From positions 3,251,001 through 3,315,000 of the forward strand of contig NZ_JAGGNA010000001.1 in the NCBI RefSeq assembly GCF_017875765.1: 64,000 nucleotides of DNA, read 5' to 3'. The stretch is from Flavobacterium sp. CG_23.5. Its GTDB lineage: Bacteria > Bacteroidota > Bacteroidia > Flavobacteriales > Flavobacteriaceae. Under the pieces are notes generated by a model. The model was not told where the DNA came from and did no database searches. It worked only from the letters and a program-made list of their open reading frames with translations. Positions 62,427 through 64,000 of this stretch are shown here, piece after piece (position 1 is the first letter of the stretch; every line of letters starts with the position of its first letter). The translations under genes and the position numbers were made by a program.

Positions 62427-62926
62427 ATTCCTAATGGATTTAATATTTTTTTTAATTTCCCTTTTATTCTATTCATCTTCACCCTCGCATTCACTTCGCT
62501 AATCCCTAATGTTTCGGCTATTTCCTGATAATCTTTATCCTCAAGATACATAAAAACCAGTGCTTTTTCAATATCATTCAGCTGATAAACCGCTTTGTAC
62601 ATCAGCTTTATTTGTTCCTCTTCTTCATAATTATACTCGACATCATTCAAGAAATGTTGCCGTCCTTCAAACTCAATAGTGGCTACTGAGCGCTTACTTT
62701 TTCTATATAATGTGATTGCCGTGTTCAACGCCACACGATAGGCCCAAGTAGAAAATTTGCTGTCTCCTCTAAATTTCGGAAAAGCTTTCCACAATTGAAT
62801 CGTGATTTCCTGAAACAAATCTTTGTGTGCATCATCGCCATTAGTATATAACCTACAAATTTTGTGGATTATATTCTGATTTTCCTGCAATTGCTTAACA
62901 AAAGACTGTTCTAGATTGTCACTCAT
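62423..62926 (-). CDS. ECF-type RNA polymerase sigma factor
   Basis: This 167-residue protein has sigma region 2 (~20-85: DLFQEITIQLWKAFPKFRG, FSTWAYRVALNTAITLYRK) and region 4 (~105-160: YQLNDIEKALVFMYLEDKDY, IAETLGISEVNARVKMNRIK) separated by a short linker. No region 1.1 or 3, typical for the ECF group. Target genes unknown. Operon with the overlapping membrane protein. Confidence 0.93.
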   Translation of the reverse strand: MSDNLEQSFVKQLQENQNIIHKICRLYTNGDDAHKDLFQEITIQLWKAFPKFRGDSKFSTWAYRVALNTAITLYRKSKRSVATIEFEGRQHFLNDVEYNYEEEEQIKLMYKAVYQLNDIEKALVFMYLEDKDYQEIAETLGISEVNARVKMNRIKGKLKKILNPLGI

Positions 62927-63175
62927 ATATACGTTAGTAATCCAAAGGTGGATTTTGTTACAATATTAATAATTTTTAGGAGCATAAACTCTTCAATCCA
63001 TAATAAACATTCGTCCCGCTGTACATTGCAATCTTTATTTTCTGTAAAAATCAGAAAAATAAAGGATTTCCATTTCCATCGGGGCTAATTTGCACTTTTA
63101 GTTTTCTTAAAACCTTTTCCAAAAAAAACAAAAATTTCGATACTATTTGATGAAATGCAACATTAAAAAACATTG

Positions 63176-63183
63176 TATCTTTG
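63176..63183 (+). promoter_or_regulatory. TAnnTTTG promoter box for ndh
   Basis: TATCTTTG lies 29 bp before the ndh ATG. In the 286-bp divergent region 62927-63212, a TTTCCATTTCCATC-GGGGCTAA repeat fragment (63068-63091) is shared with 24784-24803. Confidence 0.6.
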
Positions 63184-63212
63184 AGAATCAACAAATCAGA
63201 ACTTTTTTAAAC

Positions 63213-64000
63213 ATGAACGTTCCACAATCGAAAAATCCCAGAATAGTTATTATAGGTGGAGGTTTTGCAGGCATTGCTTTGGCCAAACAATTAAAAAATA
63301 AAAATGTACAAGTTGTACTTTTAGATAAACACAACTACCATACATTTCAACCTTTATTATATCAAGTTGCCACCGGAGGACTCGAAGCAGGTTCAATAGC
63401 ATACCCAATCCGCAAAGTCATTCAGGAATACGATGATTTCTACTTCCGACTTACTTCTGTAGAAGAAATAGACACAAAAAACCAAAAAGTCATTGCCGAA
63501 ATAGGCGAATTAAGTTATGATTATCTGATCATTGCCACAGGATCCAAGACCAATTATTTTGGTAACAAAGAAATAGAACGCAACAGTATGGGAATGAAAA
63601 CCATACCGCAATCGCTTAATATAAGAAGTTTAATTCTCGAAAATTTTGAACAAGCCGTTCTTACCACTGATTTGGCCGAACGTAACAGTCTTATTAATTT
63701 TGTGCTTGTAGGTGGTGGGCCAACAGGAGTAGAGCTTGCCGGTGCTTTGGCCGAAATGAAAAAAGCCATCCTTCAAAAAGATTACCCCGATTTGGATATT
63801 GATAAAATGGAAATCAATCTTATTCAAAGCGGAGACAGAATACTAAACACAATGAGTGAAAAATCTTCAATTGCCGCCGAAAAATTTCTTCACAGTTTGG
63901 GAGTGAAAATCTGGAAAAATGTTCGCGTAACAAATTATGATGGACGAACAATTATCACCAATTCTGATTTGACATTTGAAACCGCAACCGTGATTTGGAC
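63213..64000 (+). CDS. ndh: Type II NADH:quinone oxidoreductase (3' truncated by window)
   Basis: The frame runs open to the window end (262+ codons seen of an expected ~430). It opens MNVPQSKNPRIVIIGGGFAG with the FAD-binding GxGxxG loop, YHTFQPLLYQVATGGLEAG, the central LIIATGSKTNYFG and the NADH-binding GGGPTGVELAGALAEM. This non-proton-pumping enzyme transfers electrons from NADH to menaquinone at the inner membrane. Family call is firm; the C terminus is not visible. Confidence 0.92.
   Translation, partial: MNVPQSKNPRIVIIGGGFAGIALAKQLKNKNVQVVLLDKHNYHTFQPLLYQVATGGLEAGSIAYPIRKVIQEYDDFYFRLTSVEEIDTKNQKVIAEIGELSYDYLIIATGSKTNYFGNKEIERNSMGMKTIPQSLNIRSLILENFEQAVLTTDLAERNSLINFVLVGGGPTGVELAGALAEMKKAILQKDYPDLDIDKMEINLIQSGDRILNTMSEKSSIAAEKFLHSLGVKIWKNVRVTNYDGRTIITNSDLTFETATVIW

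Overview
The window looks like chromosome of a Flavobacterium or close relative (Bacteroidota). It is AT-rich. Many genes are preceded by the Bacteroidota promoter box TAnnTTTG. Secreted proteins end in type IX secretion (T9SS) sorting tails, and gliding or T9SS-linked genes (gldI, a SprB-repeat protein) are present. Lipoproteins and core genes (guaA, pyrG, yidC, mnmA, purM, type III glutamine synthetase) have the flavobacterial form. No rRNA, tRNA or CRISPR array was recognised.

1-15 kb is an adhesin locus. The end of one SprB-like adhesin is followed by two giant T9SS-exported repeat proteins with 83-residue and 90-residue repeats. All three share nearly the same C-terminal tail. The two complete ones share an unusually long N-terminal extension before the signal peptide, and a duplicated upstream region. 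The second has been split after codon 13 by a 1557-bp IS3-family element with a 4-bp target duplication (TTAT). A regular tandem array of 99- and 160-bp palindromic units follows.

15-30 kb is mostly ordinary genes: two tandem paralogous lipoproteins, TerC, glutamine synthetase III, an OmpA-like protein flanked by a broken second copy of the glnN 3' end, VOC and DUF4242 proteins, purM, two GNAT acetyltransferases, a Rieske-flavodoxin fusion and an alpha/beta hydrolase.

28.9-37.4 kb is accessory DNA: dispersed repeats, small hypothetical, membrane or lipoprotein genes, an IS1182-type transposase, and several 80-130 bp imperfect palindromes with AAC/GTT-type ends. The palindromes lie next to single genes, as attC sites do in an integron cassette array without an integrase. 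A 283-bp module encoding a 56-residue membrane protein occurs twice, each time starting at such a palindrome. A three-gene set (small protein, SecB-like chaperone, possible toxin-like protein) resembles a toxin-antitoxin-chaperone module. This is the best candidate here for an undescribed system.

37.5-64 kb is core genome: a gldI operon with a DHH phosphoesterase and two cyclophilin-FKBP fusion isomerases; a CLC-F-like channel; RidA; two paralogous secreted proteins; guaA (apparently leaderless); a LysM/binding-protein fusion with OsmC; pyrG-yidC; mnmA; a T9SS subtilase; an NMO/FabK-type flavoprotein; a Nudix hydrolase; a PlsC-type acyltransferase; an ECF sigma factor with an overlapping membrane-protein gene; and the start of a type II NADH dehydrogenase that runs off the end.
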